A stretch of 64,000 nucleotides of DNA, from contig JAEBDY010000015.1 in assembly GCA_049997955.1 (NCBI GenBank), forward strand, positions 62,001 to 126,000, in the 5' to 3' direction. Origin of the DNA: Umezawaea sp049997955. Its GTDB lineage: Bacteria > Actinomycetota > Actinomycetes > Mycobacteriales > Pseudonocardiaceae. Shown piece by piece: positions 52,897-60,747 of the stretch (position 1 is the stretch's first letter; every line of letters starts with the position of its first letter). The notes under the pieces are model-generated. The model did not search any database, had not been told where the DNA came from, and saw nothing but the letters and a program-made list of their open reading frames with translations. The position numbers were made by a program, and so were the translations under genes.

Positions 52897-53937
52897 ATGA
52901 CCGATGTCGAGGACAAGCAGGCGGTTCGCTCGGCGCACGAGGTGCTGTCGTGGAGCCGGTTCGGGGTCGAACCGGCCCTGAGGTCGGCGGTCGAGCGGAT
53001 GCCCGAGTCGATGCGGATCATCGCCGGGTACCACTTCGGGTGGCGTGACGAGCACGGTCAGGTCACCGGCGGCAACGGCGGGAAGGCGATCCGACCCGCG
53101 TTGGCCCTGCTCTCGGCGGAAGCCGTCGGCGGGGTGGCCGCCGCGGCCATGAGCGGCGCGGTGGCGGTCGAACTGGTGCACAACTTCTCGCTGCTGCACG
53201 ACGACGTGATGGACCACGACACGACCCGGCGGCACCGGCCGACGGCGTGGAGCGTGTTCGGGATCAACTCGGCGATCCTCGCCGGGGACTCGATGCTGAC
53301 CTTGGCGTTGGACGTGCTGGCCGACAGCGGCCACCCGTCCGCTCAGCAGGGCATGCGGATGATCAGCGCCTCCGTGCAGAGCCTGCTGGACGGGCAGGCG
53401 GCTGACCTCTCGTTCGAGGAGCGCTCGGACGTGGACCTGCTGGAGTGCGTGCGGATGGCGGAGGGGAAGACCGGCGCGCTGCTGGGCTGCGCCTGCGAGA
53501 TCGGCGCGCTGTTCGGGGGCGGCAACCCCGACCAGGTGGCCCACCTCCGCGGGTTCGGCGAGGCGCTCGGGTTGGCGTTCCAGTTCGCCGACGACCTGCT
53601 CGGGATCTGGGGCGATCCGGCCGTCACCGGCAAGCCGGTGTACTCGGACCTCCGCAACCGGAAGAAGTCGCTGCCCGTCGTGGCGGCGTTGAACTCCGGA
53701 ACCGAGGCAGGGCGGGAACTGGACGCGCTGTACCACTCGGACCACCCGCTGTCGGCGGACGACCTGAGCCGGGCCGCCGACCTGGTCGACCTGGCGGGCG
53801 GGCGAGCCTGGAGCCAGGCTCGGGCGGACGACCTGCTGGACCGCGCACGCGGCCACCTGGCCGCCGCCGAACCCTCGCCGAGGGCAGCGGCCGAACTGGA
53901 CGCGGTAGCCGAACTCGCCTCGCACCGGGACCACTGA
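52897..53937 (+). CDS. Polyprenyl diphosphate synthase, probable encapsulin cargo
   Basis: A 346-aa class I trans-isoprenyl diphosphate synthase. First Asp-rich motif is LLHDDVMDHD, second FADDLLGIWGD; GGNGGKAIRP supplies the Lys/Arg diphosphate site. A Phe five residues before the first motif (VHNFSLLHDD) suggests a short product (about C15-C20); this is inference. GGAAGGAC lies upstream of ATG 52897, 13 nt after the second shell stop. Family 2B encapsulins are known to occur with prenyltransferase or terpene-cyclase cargo. The N-terminal extension before the fold is only about 12 residues, shorter than the disordered loading tails described for some cargo, so how it is loaded is unclear. 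Confidence 0.9.
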   Translation: MTDVEDKQAVRSAHEVLSWSRFGVEPALRSAVERMPESMRIIAGYHFGWRDEHGQVTGGNGGKAIRPALALLSAEAVGGVAAAAMSGAVAVELVHNFSLLHDDVMDHDTTRRHRPTAWSVFGINSAILAGDSMLTLALDVLADSGHPSAQQGMRMISASVQSLLDGQAADLSFEERSDVDLLECVRMAEGKTGALLGCACEIGALFGGGNPDQVAHLRGFGEALGLAFQFADDLLGIWGDPAVTGKPVYSDLRNRKKSLPVVAALNSGTEAGRELDALYHSDHPLSADDLSRAADLVDLAGGRAWSQARADDLLDRARGHLAAAEPSPRAAAELDAVAELASHRDH

Positions 53938-53946
53938 GGTTTCCAG

Positions 53947-53995
53947 CACCGCTGCCCCCGCACCCTTCGACGGGTGTGGGGGCAGCGGTGTTTCC
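53947..53995 (+). terminator. Terminator of the encapsulin operon
   Basis: CACCGCTGCCCCCGCACCC (53947-53965) pairs with GGGTGTGGGGGCAGCGGTG (53972-53990), 18 Watson-Crick pairs and one G-T, around a 6-nt loop TTCGAC, followed by TTTCC. It lies 10 nt after the prenyltransferase stop. Confidence 0.88.
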
Positions 53996-54265
53996 GAGCG
54001 ACCGGGCCGGACCACCGGCTCACCGCAGCTTGTTGGCAGACAACCTGCCGGACCGCACACGTCACCACCCGGCTGCCTCCAGAACCCTCCGTCAGGCGGC
54101 TGGGGTAGCGGTGCTTCGACGCGACCGAGCGGGACCACCGGCCGACCCCGCTTCTCGGGCGACGCCCAGTCGGACCGCGCACCCTCACCGCGCGGCCTGG
54201 GGCGTGGTGGCCGAACTCGCCTCACGCCGGGCCGCTCGCTCCCCGTGGGGCGGCCACCGTTCGGG
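53996..54265. other. Non-coding stretch with degenerate internal repeats
   Basis: About 270 nt without a credible gene. Two imperfect copies of roughly 35 nt share AGCGGTG, GCGACCG and GGACCACCGGC (near 53984-54021 and 54107-54143). A 14-nt string GCCGAACTCGCCTC near 54210 repeats the end of the prenyltransferase gene, hinting at a small duplicated tail fragment. Nothing else recognisable. Confidence 0.45.
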
Positions 54266-54649
54266 CTACTCGTCGGCCTTCTTCGCGGTCAGGGTGACGG
54301 TGGTGCCGCAGTTCACGACCTCGCCCGGCCCCGGCTGTTGGGCCGTGGTCACCCAGTTGCGGTCGTTGATCAGCAGTCTGCCCTGGCCCGTCGCGTCCCG
54401 TTCCAGCAGCACGTACAGGCCGCTGGCCTGCATGGTGTCCTGTGCCGTCTGGTGCACCATCCCGACCACGGCCGGGACCGTGCAGGTCTTCGCGTTCTCC
54501 GCCGGTTTCACCGGTTCGGGCGCGGGGGAGATCACCGTGGCGGCGGCGGTTGTAGTAGTGGCTGCGGTGGTCGGCGGGCTCTGCGGCGGCGCTCCGCCGC
54601 AGGCGGCCAGGAGCAGCGCGGGCACGATGACGAGCAGTGGTCGGACCAT
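54266..54649 (-). CDS. PASTA-domain lipoprotein
   Basis: The 127-aa lipoprotein has lipobox LLLAACGG in the first 18 residues, a Thr/Pro linker, and one PASTA domain (CTVPAVVGMVHQTAQDTMQA, then SGLYVLLERDATGQGR and VTTAQQPGPGEVVNCGTTV). PASTA modules bind uncrosslinked peptidoglycan or lipid II ends and usually occur on penicillin-binding proteins or PknB-type kinases; here the domain stands alone on a lipid anchor. Convergent with the encapsulin operon and divergent from the ArsR gene 99 nt away. Confidence 0.85.
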   Translation of the reverse strand: MVRPLLVIVPALLLAACGGAPPQSPPTTAATTTTAAATVISPAPEPVKPAENAKTCTVPAVVGMVHQTAQDTMQASGLYVLLERDATGQGRLLINDRNWVTTAQQPGPGEVVNCGTTVTLTAKKADE

Positions 54650-54713
54650 GCTGGGCAGCCTCCGGAAGCCTCGATTCGCCCGGTCACGTCAGCGTCGCAC
54701 GGCAGCGCGTTGC

Positions 54714-54742
54714 TTGCTTGAGTATGCCCTTCAAGCTATATT
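54714..54742 (+). promoter_or_regulatory. Promoter with embedded operator for the ArsR/SRPBCC pair
   Basis: TTGCTT (54714-54719), a 17-nt spacer and TATATT (54737-54742) make a good sigma-70-type promoter. Transcription should start about 7 nt later, at the A of the ATG (54749), so the message is probably leaderless. The inverted repeat GCTTGA-N9-TCAAGC (54716-54736) fills the spacer, an ideal place for ArsR repression. Confidence 0.7.
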
Positions 54743-54748
54743 GCCCAC

Positions 54749-55072
54749 ATGGCATCTACGTTCGCGGTGCTGGCCGATCCCAGCCGCCGGGAGATCCTCG
54801 ACCTGCTGCGCGGGGGCGAGCGGCCGGTGGGTGAGCTGGTCGACCGGTTGACGCTCACCCAGCCGACGGTGTCCAAGCACCTCAAGGTGTTGCGTGAGGC
54901 CGGACTGGTCGACGTGCGGCAGGACGCCCAGCGGCGGTGGTACCGGATCAGGCCGCAGCCGCTCGCCGAGGTCGACGCCTGGCTCGCGCCGTACCGGCGG
55001 ATGTGGGAGGACAGCCTGGACGCGCTCGAACGGCACCTGGACACGATGCCCGACGAAGGGACTCGGGGATGA
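54749..55072 (+). CDS. ArsR-family helix-turn-helix regulator
   Basis: A 107-aa winged-helix protein: FAVLADPSRREILDLLRGGE, ELVDRLTLTQPTVSKHLKVL as recognition helix, and wing LVDVRQDAQRRWYRIRP. It lacks the ELCVCDL metal site of arsenical sensors, so it belongs to the metal-independent group that partners with SRPBCC (AHSA1-like) proteins. It overlaps the next gene by 4 nt (ATGA) and has a promoter-embedded palindrome upstream. Autoregulation is very likely; the signal is unknown. Confidence 0.9.
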   Translation: MASTFAVLADPSRREILDLLRGGERPVGELVDRLTLTQPTVSKHLKVLREAGLVDVRQDAQRRWYRIRPQPLAEVDAWLAPYRRMWEDSLDALERHLDTMPDEGTRG

Positions 55073-55947
55073 ACGCGAAGTTGGAGACCGTCGACGGTCG
55101 GCCCGTGCTGCGGTTCGAGCGGACGCTGGGGCACTCCCCCGCCAAGGTGTGGCGGGCCATCACGGAGCCCGGCGAGCTGGTGGCGTGGTTCCCCGCGGCG
55201 GTCGAGCTGGACCTGGCGCCGGGCGCCGCCATGCGGTTCACGTTCCCCGACCAGGCGCCGGTGGACGGGACCAGCACTGGCGAGGTGCTGGAGGTGGATC
55301 CGCCGCGCGTGTTCGCGTTCCGGTGGAACGGCGACGTGCTGCGGTTCGAGCTGACCCCCAGCGGCGACGGGTGCGTGCTGCGGTTCAGCCAGGTGCTCGG
55401 GGGCAGCCGGATCACCGCGGGCCGCAACGCCGCCGGGTGGGACGTGTGCCTGGGCGCGCTGGAGGCCCGGCTGGACGGGCGGGAGTTCGCGGAGCCGACC
55501 GAGTGGCTGGCGCCGATGGAGGCCCGCGTCCGGGAGTTCGGGCTGGACGAGGGGACGCTCGACGGGAACCGGGTCCGGTTCGTGCGCGATCTGGTGTGGA
55601 AGCCGGTGGCCGACGTGTGGGCGCTGCTGGTGGAGGAGGGCTCACCGGTCGTGGGTGGCGAGCCGCCGGTCCGGGCGACCAACCCGCACGTGCCGGTGGA
55701 GCCGCTGACCGTGGTCGACGCCCCGCACGTGCTGGCCTACGGGCCGGTGCGGTGGGAGATCGCGCACGACCCGGACGACGGGACGCGGGTCGAGGTGACC
55801 CACGACCTGCCGGCGGGCGCGGACGCGGCCACCGCGCTGGCCGCGTGGCACCTGCACCTGGAGCTGTTCTTCGCGGCCGCGTTCGGCGAGATCCGGTGCC
55901 CGTGGCCGGAGGACCGGACCGAGGAACTGCGGAAGCGCTACACCTGA
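55069..55947 (+). CDS. Double SRPBCC/AHSA1-domain protein
   Basis: The 292-aa protein carries two START-like domains. The first (about 10-140) has FERTLGHSPAKVWRAITEPG, ELVAWFPAAVEL and WNGDVLRFELTP; the second (about 165-290) has VRFVRDLVWKPVADVWALLVEEG and WEIAHDPDDGTRVEVTHDLP. SRPBCC cavities bind hydrophobic ligands. Genes of this kind after a small ArsR regulator are a standard actinobacterial pair, perhaps for stress or ligand detoxification. ATG 55069 overlaps the regulator stop. A decayed relative follows immediately. Confidence 0.85.
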   Translation: MNAKLETVDGRPVLRFERTLGHSPAKVWRAITEPGELVAWFPAAVELDLAPGAAMRFTFPDQAPVDGTSTGEVLEVDPPRVFAFRWNGDVLRFELTPSGDGCVLRFSQVLGGSRITAGRNAAGWDVCLGALEARLDGREFAEPTEWLAPMEARVREFGLDEGTLDGNRVRFVRDLVWKPVADVWALLVEEGSPVVGGEPPVRATNPHVPVEPLTVVDAPHVLAYGPVRWEIAHDPDDGTRVEVTHDLPAGADAATALAAWHLHLELFFAAAFGEIRCPWPEDRTEELRKRYT

Positions 55948-55957
55948 GGGGTATCCC

Positions 55958-56136
55958 GTGCACGGCACGCTCGCCCGCGCTTCGACGGCGGCTCGCCCAC
56001 CCGCCGTCGAAGGTGTGGCGGGCGCTCACCACGCGGACGGGCCGCGGCCCCGGTTCCCGGCGCGGTGTCCGCGGTCTCGGTGCGGGACCGTGCCGAGGAC
56101 CTCAAGGCCTCCTACCCCAGCCCGGTCGGGGAATAG
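55958..56136 (+). pseudogene. Remnant of a second SRPBCC gene
   Basis: Only about 180 nt remain and no single frame is intact. RRLAHPPSKVWRALTT, a recognisable SRPBCC start, is in one frame, and VRDRAEDLKASYPSPVGE followed by TAG is in another. The sequence starts 10 nt after the intact paralog and ends before the pirin promoter. At least one frameshift and a large internal loss have occurred; it should not yield a folded protein. Confidence 0.65.
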
Positions 56137-56183
56137 TTGCAGCAGCAACTAGGTTGAGGGTCTACGTAGATGACACATCAACC
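56137..56183. promoter_or_regulatory. Cluster of small palindromes upstream of the pirin gene
   Basis: Three inverted repeats lie within 47 nt: GTTGC-AGCA-GCAAC (56137-56150), the perfect 10-nt TCTACGTAGA (56161-56170) and GGTTGA (56152-56157) with TCAACC (56178-56183). They end 12 nt before the pirin ATG. A repressor site is plausible; the regulator is unknown. Confidence 0.4.
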
Positions 56184-56195
56184 CAGGAGGCAGCC

Positions 56196-56963
56196 ATGAC
56201 CCCGAGCACCTTGCGCCCGCAGGTCGACGTGCGACGCTCCGCCGAGCGCGACGCCACCAGGATCTCGTGGCTGGACTCGAAGCACTCGTTCTCGTTCGGC
56301 CACCACTACGACGCGGCCAACACGCACCACGGCCTCCTGCTGGTGAACAACGACGACGTCGTGACGCCGGGCGCGGGGTTCGAGACCCATCCGCACAAGG
56401 ACATGGAGATCGTGACCTGGGTGCTCCAGGGGTCGCTGGTGCACCAGGACTCGACCGGCCACTCCGGGATCATCTACCCCGGTCTGGCGCAGCGGATGAG
56501 CGCCGGGCGCGGGATCATGCACTCGGAGAAGAACGACTCGTGGCGCCTCGAAGGGGCGGCGCACGAGGACCCCGTGCACTTCGTCCAGATGTGGGTCGTG
56601 CCGGACGAGAACCGGGTCACGCCGGGGTACGAGCAGCTGGAGATCGACGCCGAACTGCTCGGCGGCGGTCTGGTGCCGGTCGCTTCCGGGATGGACGCCC
56701 ACGACGGGGCGTCGGCCATCCGGATCAGGAACAGGTACGCCGCGCTGCACGCCGCCCGGCTCCAGCCGGGCCAGTCGGTCGAACTGCCCGACGCGCCGTA
56801 CCTGCACCTGTTCGTGGCACGGGGATCGGTGGCGCTGGAGGGCGCGGGCCCCCTCGCCGAGGGCGACGCGGTGCGGTTCACCGCGACCGGCGGCCAGCGG
56901 GTCACGGCGACCGAGGCGGCCGAGGTGCTCGTGTGGGAGATGCACGCCACCCTCGCGGGCTGA
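56196..56963 (+). CDS. Pirin family protein
   Basis: A 255-aa bicupin. The N-terminal cupin has SFGHHYDAANTHHGLLLV and FETHPHKDMEIVTWVLQGSL with the metal-binding His/Glu set, followed by MSAGRGIMHSEKNDS. Bacterial pirins act as quercetinases or redox-responsive regulators, so the reaction is not fixed. AGGAGG lies 8 nt before ATG 56196. Palindromes upstream suggest regulated expression. CorA begins 13 nt after its stop. Confidence 0.9.
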   Translation: MTPSTLRPQVDVRRSAERDATRISWLDSKHSFSFGHHYDAANTHHGLLLVNNDDVVTPGAGFETHPHKDMEIVTWVLQGSLVHQDSTGHSGIIYPGLAQRMSAGRGIMHSEKNDSWRLEGAAHEDPVHFVQMWVVPDENRVTPGYEQLEIDAELLGGGLVPVASGMDAHDGASAIRIRNRYAALHAARLQPGQSVELPDAPYLHLFVARGSVALEGAGPLAEGDAVRFTATGGQRVTATEAAEVLVWEMHATLAG

Positions 56964-56976
56964 CTAGCCTTCCCGC

Positions 56977-57936
56977 ATGGCTAGGACGCGGCTGTACCGC
57001 CGGGGGAAGCTCGAAGCGTCGGACTTCCCGCTGGACGAGGTGGCGAACCACCTCGACGACCCGGACTCGGTGGTGTGGGTGGACTTCCGCTCCCCCACCG
57101 AGGCGGACCTGGCGACCGTCGGCGCGGAACTGGGCCTGCACGCCCTCGCCATCGAGGACGCGCTGACCGAGCACGAGCGGCCGAAGTTCGAGCAGTACGA
57201 CGGGAACTCGTTCCTCAAGGCGAAGGCGGTCCGGTTCGTCGACGACCGGCTCGTGCCCACCGAGGTGTCCGCGTTCATCACCGAGCGGGCCCTGGTCACG
57301 GTGCGGGACGAGTTCGACTTCGACGACGTGCTGAAGCGGTGGGACGAACCCGGCGACCTCAGCGGGATCGGGGTCGGCTACCTGCTGCACGGGCTGCTGG
57401 ACTCGATCGTCGACGGGCACCTGGAAGCGGCGCAGAAGCTCGACGACGAGGTCGAGGACCTGGAGGACGCGCTGTTCGAGGAGCGGCCCGACCACAAGGC
57501 GGTGCAGCACCGGGCGTTGCGGCTGCGCAGGAACCTGGTGGTGCTGCGGCGGGTCGAGCTGCCGATGGTCGACGTGCTGAGCGCGCTGCTGCGCGCCGAC
57601 CAGTCGATCGCCACCGACGAGCTGCGGCCGTACTTCCAGGACGTGCGCGACCACGTGCTGCGGGTCACGGACTGGACGGAGTCGTTGCGGGAGATGACGA
57701 CGACGCTGCGCGAGACCCAGTTGACCGCGCAGGGCAACGTGATGAACATGATCATGAAGAAGGTGACGAGCTGGGCGGCGATCATCGCGGTGCCGACCGC
57801 CATCACCGGTTTCTACGGGCAGAACCTGCCCTATCCGGGATACCAGCAGCCGTGGGGGGTCTGGGTGTCCACGGCGGCCATCCTCGCCCTGTCCCTCGCG
57901 CTGTACGCGTCCTTCAAGAAGCGCGACTGGCTCTGA
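56977..57936 (+). CDS. corA: CorA-type magnesium/cobalt transporter
   Basis: The 319-aa channel protein has the long cytoplasmic funnel region followed by two C-terminal helices (WAAIIAVPTAITGFYGQNLP and TAAILALSLALYASFKKRDW). The signature loop reads YGQN where the classical family has YGMN, so the Met of the GMN selectivity filter is Gln here. This G-x-N variant occurs in other actinobacteria and may alter ion preference. A pentameric Mg2+/Co2+ channel is expected. Positive residues end the protein (KKRDW), as in CorA. Confidence 0.85.
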   Translation: MARTRLYRRGKLEASDFPLDEVANHLDDPDSVVWVDFRSPTEADLATVGAELGLHALAIEDALTEHERPKFEQYDGNSFLKAKAVRFVDDRLVPTEVSAFITERALVTVRDEFDFDDVLKRWDEPGDLSGIGVGYLLHGLLDSIVDGHLEAAQKLDDEVEDLEDALFEERPDHKAVQHRALRLRRNLVVLRRVELPMVDVLSALLRADQSIATDELRPYFQDVRDHVLRVTDWTESLREMTTTLRETQLTAQGNVMNMIMKKVTSWAAIIAVPTAITGFYGQNLPYPGYQQPWGVWVSTAAILALSLALYASFKKRDWL

Positions 57937-57955
57937 GTCCACAATGGAGAGATCG

Positions 57956-58549
57956 ATGAACACGCTGAAGCTGGCCGTCGTGTCGGCCGGGCTGAGCACC
58001 CCGTCCTCGACCCGGCTGCTGGCCGACCGGTTGACCGAGGCGGCCCGCAAGCACCTGCCGGGCGTGGAGGTGCACCTGGTCGAACTGCGCGAGGTCGCGA
58101 CCGACATCGCGCACAACCTCACGAACGGCTTCGCCAGTCCCGCGCTGCGGGCCGAGCTGGACGCCGTCACCGGCGCCGACGGCGTGATCGCCGTGACCCC
58201 GATCTTCACCGCCTCCTACAGCGGCCTGTTCAAGTCGTTCTTCGACGTGGTCGACAACACCGCACTGGCGGGCAAGCCGGTGCTGATCGGCGCGACCGGC
58301 GGCACGGCGCGGCACTCGCTGGCGCTGGAGTTCGCGCTGCGCCCGCTGTTCGCCTACCTGCGGGCCGCGGTCGTGCCCACCGCCGTGTTCGCCGCGCCGG
58401 AGGACTGGGGCGCCGACGGTCTCGCGAAGCGCGTCGACCAGGCGGCGGGCGAACTCGCGGCGCTGATGGCGAACCGCCCCGCACCGGTCGCGGAGGAGGA
58501 AGCGGTCGTCCCGTTCGAGGAGCAGCTGGCGGCGCTGCGCAAGCGCTAG
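57956..58549 (+). CDS. NADPH-dependent FMN reductase-like flavoprotein
   Basis: A 197-aa flavodoxin-like protein of the CE1759/FMN_red group: LKLAVVSAGLSTPSSTRLLA phosphate loop, VIAVTPIFTASYSGLFKSFF and PVLIGATGG. It reduces flavin or quinones with NAD(P)H and may supply reduced FMN to monooxygenases. ATG 57956 has GGAGAG 5 nt upstream; ATG 57944 has none. It lies 19 nt after corA, so they may share a message. Confidence 0.85.
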   Translation: MNTLKLAVVSAGLSTPSSTRLLADRLTEAARKHLPGVEVHLVELREVATDIAHNLTNGFASPALRAELDAVTGADGVIAVTPIFTASYSGLFKSFFDVVDNTALAGKPVLIGATGGTARHSLALEFALRPLFAYLRAAVVPTAVFAAPEDWGADGLAKRVDQAAGELAALMANRPAPVAEEEAVVPFEEQLAALRKR

Positions 58550-58666
58550 CCTGAAGCGGTGAACCACCGCGGGCCCCGGAACCCGGAGCGCCACCGCACC
58601 GTCCCACCCACATCTGATCAGCCGGCGGAACCCGCACCCGGCCTCAGCGACACGAGGACGGTCACC

Positions 58667-59053
58667 ATGGCTCACATCGCGAGATTCACGCTGGTCACGG
58701 CCTGCGCCCTGCTGGTCACGGCCTGCGCGGGCACCCCGACCGGGTCCAGCCCCGCCACCCCTGCTCCGCAGGGCTCGTCCACCGCCGCGAGCGCCGCGCC
58801 CGCGAGTTCCGCCGCGTCCACGTCGGGCGCCGACGTGTGCGAGTACCTGCGCGGCCAGCTCCCGACCTTGGAGGGGATCGGCTCCGAGGTGGGCGCGATG
58901 GCGAACCTGACCACCAACCTCTACTCCTGGTACGAGAAGCAGGGTGCCGTCCCCGACGGCGCGCAGATCGACAAGCAGGTCGCGGAGGAGTGCCCCGACG
59001 TCGCGACCCGCGTCTACCAGCTCGCGGGCATCAAGAGCTTCGCCACGCTGTAG
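58667..59053 (+). CDS. Small lipoprotein of unknown function
   Basis: The 128-aa protein has a lipobox (LLVTACAG) at the end of a hydrophobic start, a Ser/Ala/Pro spacer (about 24-58) and a C-terminal domain with two Cys (DVCEYLRGQLPTLEGIGSEV and VAEECPDVATRVYQLAGI) that could pair. ACGAGGACGG lies 7 nt upstream of ATG 58667. No family recognised. Convergent with the response regulator gene, 15 nt between stops. Confidence 0.7.
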   Translation: MAHIARFTLVTACALLVTACAGTPTGSSPATPAPQGSSTAASAAPASSAASTSGADVCEYLRGQLPTLEGIGSEVGAMANLTTNLYSWYEKQGAVPDGAQIDKQVAEECPDVATRVYQLAGIKSFATL

Positions 59054-59068
59054 CGGGCGGGCCGTCCC

Positions 59069-59671
59069 TCAGAGCCAGCCCCGTTCACGGGCGGTCGACG
59101 CGGCCTCGGACCTGTTGCGCGCGTTGAGCTTCGCCATCGCGGTGGACAGGTAGTTGCGCACGGTTCCCTCGGCGAGGTGCAGCCGTTGGGCGATCTCCGC
59201 GTTGGACGCGCCGTCCACGACCTCCCGCAGCAGCTCCCGTTCGCGGTCGGTCAGCGGGTCGGCCGCGTCCCACGCGGCCACCGCCAGCTCCGGCGACACG
59301 ACCCGCTCCCCCGCGTGCACCTTGCGCAGCGCGTCGACGAGCTCGGCGATCGGCGCGTCCTTCAGCACGTACCCGAGCACGCCCGCGTCCATGGCCCGCC
59401 TCAGGTAGCCGCCGCGGGCGAACGTGGTCACGATCAGCACGCGCGTCGGGTCGTCGCGCCGCCGCAGCTCCGCCGCCACGTCCAGCCCGGACCGGCCGGG
59501 CATCTCGATGTCGGTCAGCAGCACGTCGGGTCGGTGCTCGGCGACCGCGGCGAGCGCCGCGTCCCCGTCCGCGACCCCGGCGACGACTTCGATGTCCGGT
59601 TGCAGGTCCAGCAGCGCGGCGAAGGCCCCCAGCACCATCCCCTGGTCCTCGGCCAGGACGACGCGGATCAC
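59069..59671 (-). CDS. NarL/LuxR-type response regulator
   Basis: A 200-aa regulator. The receiver (about 1-118) has the acidic pocket ED, phosphorylatable Asp54 in DVLLTDIEMPG, Thr in VTTFARGG and Lys in YVLKDAPIAEL. The output LuxR helix-turn-helix spans about 135-198 (LTDRERELLREVVDGASNAE). The GTG at 59671 overlaps the kinase stop by 4 nt, and no longer start is supported. It probably controls the ABC exporter encoded just upstream on the same strand. Confidence 0.92.
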   Translation of the reverse strand: MIRVVLAEDQGMVLGAFAALLDLQPDIEVVAGVADGDAALAAVAEHRPDVLLTDIEMPGRSGLDVAAELRRRDDPTRVLIVTTFARGGYLRRAMDAGVLGYVLKDAPIAELVDALRKVHAGERVVSPELAVAAWDAADPLTDRERELLREVVDGASNAEIAQRLHLAEGTVRNYLSTAMAKLNARNRSEAASTARERGWL

Positions 59672-60747
59672 GTGGCCACCCGCAGCGGCACCGCGATCGT
59701 CACCGTCGTGCCCTCGCTGCCGGTCCGGTGCACCCGTCCCCCGAGCGCCGCGATCCGCTCCCGCATCCCCGACATCCCGTTCCCGTCGACTCCCTGCCCG
59801 CCCACGCCGTCGTCGGCCACCACGACCCGCAGCTCCCCGTCGACGGCGTGGATGCCGACGTGGCACGCCCGCGCCCCGGCGTGCCGGGCGACGTTCGTGA
59901 TCGCCTCCCGCACGGCGAGCGCCAGCTGGTGCTCGGTGGACCCCACCAGGGCCAGGTCGGGGTCGCGCCGGACGTGCAGCTCGACCCCCGAACTGGCCAG
60001 CGCCCCGCGAGCGGCGTCCAACTCGGCCTCCAGGCTGGCCTGCCGCCAGCCGCTCACGGTGGCCCGGACCTCGGTGAGCGCCTCGCGGGCGGTGCGCTCG
60101 ATCTCCAGCACCTCGGCCCGTGCCCGCACCGGGTCCAGGTCCACCAGTTCCTTCACCAGCTGCGCGCGCATCACGACGGCGGTCAGCGAGTGCCCCAGCA
60201 GGTCGTGCAGGTCACGGGCGATCCGCTCGCGCTCCGACACCGTGGCCAGGTGCTCGATGCGCGCGTTGGCCATCCTCAGCTCGGTGTTGTCGCGGACACG
60301 GGCGGCCTCGGCGATCTGCACCATCCCGATGACCCAGATGAAGATGACCGGCGGGACGACGTTCCACAGCAGGTACGGCATCGGCACCGCGGAGAAGGGG
60401 GCGAAGAGCAGCGTCAACGCCGTCAGGAACCCCATCCACCGCAACGCCGTGCGCCGCGTCTCGGTCAGCCCGGCGCAGGCCGCGGCGTAGACGAACAGGA
60501 TCGCCGCGCCCGCGTTGAACAGGATCGTGGCCACGCCGAGCACCGTCGCGGGCACGGTCAGCCACCAGCGGGCCTGCCAGGGGCGCAGCAGCGACATCGC
60601 GTACATCGGCAGGAAGCCCCCGACGATGACCGCCACCAGCGCCCAGTCGCGCCAGTCGGCGGTGGGGTCGAACATCGGCTGGAACGCGGGCAGCACGAGG
60701 TAGACCAGGTGCACCCAGGTCCACACGCGCAGTCGTGAAGTAGTCAT
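59668..60747 (-). CDS. NarL-type sensor histidine kinase
   Basis: The 359-aa membrane kinase has about six N-terminal helices (to about residue 140) with no large extracellular domain, then the HisKA_3 dimerisation helix with phospho-His in ERERIARDLHDLLGHSLTAV, and the HATPase domain with N-box VREAITNVARHAGA and G-box VADDGVGG. It overlaps the exporter permease by 4 nt and the regulator by 4 nt. Kinases of this intramembrane type often sense membrane-active drugs through the adjoining ABC exporter. Confidence 0.92.
   Translation of the reverse strand: MTTSRLRVWTWVHLVYLVLPAFQPMFDPTADWRDWALVAVIVGGFLPMYAMSLLRPWQARWWLTVPATVLGVATILFNAGAAILFVYAAACAGLTETRRTALRWMGFLTALTLLFAPFSAVPMPYLLWNVVPPVIFIWVIGMVQIAEAARVRDNTELRMANARIEHLATVSERERIARDLHDLLGHSLTAVVMRAQLVKELVDLDPVRARAEVLEIERTAREALTEVRATVSGWRQASLEAELDAARGALASSGVELHVRRDPDLALVGSTEHQLALAVREAITNVARHAGARACHVGIHAVDGELRVVVADDGVGGQGVDGNGMSGMRERIAALGGRVHRTGSEGTTVTIAVPLRVAT

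Noticed and set aside
57956..58549. FMN reductase as a possible encapsulin cargo
   Set aside because: It is 4 kb from the shell operon with other genes and a terminator between; no targeting tail seen.
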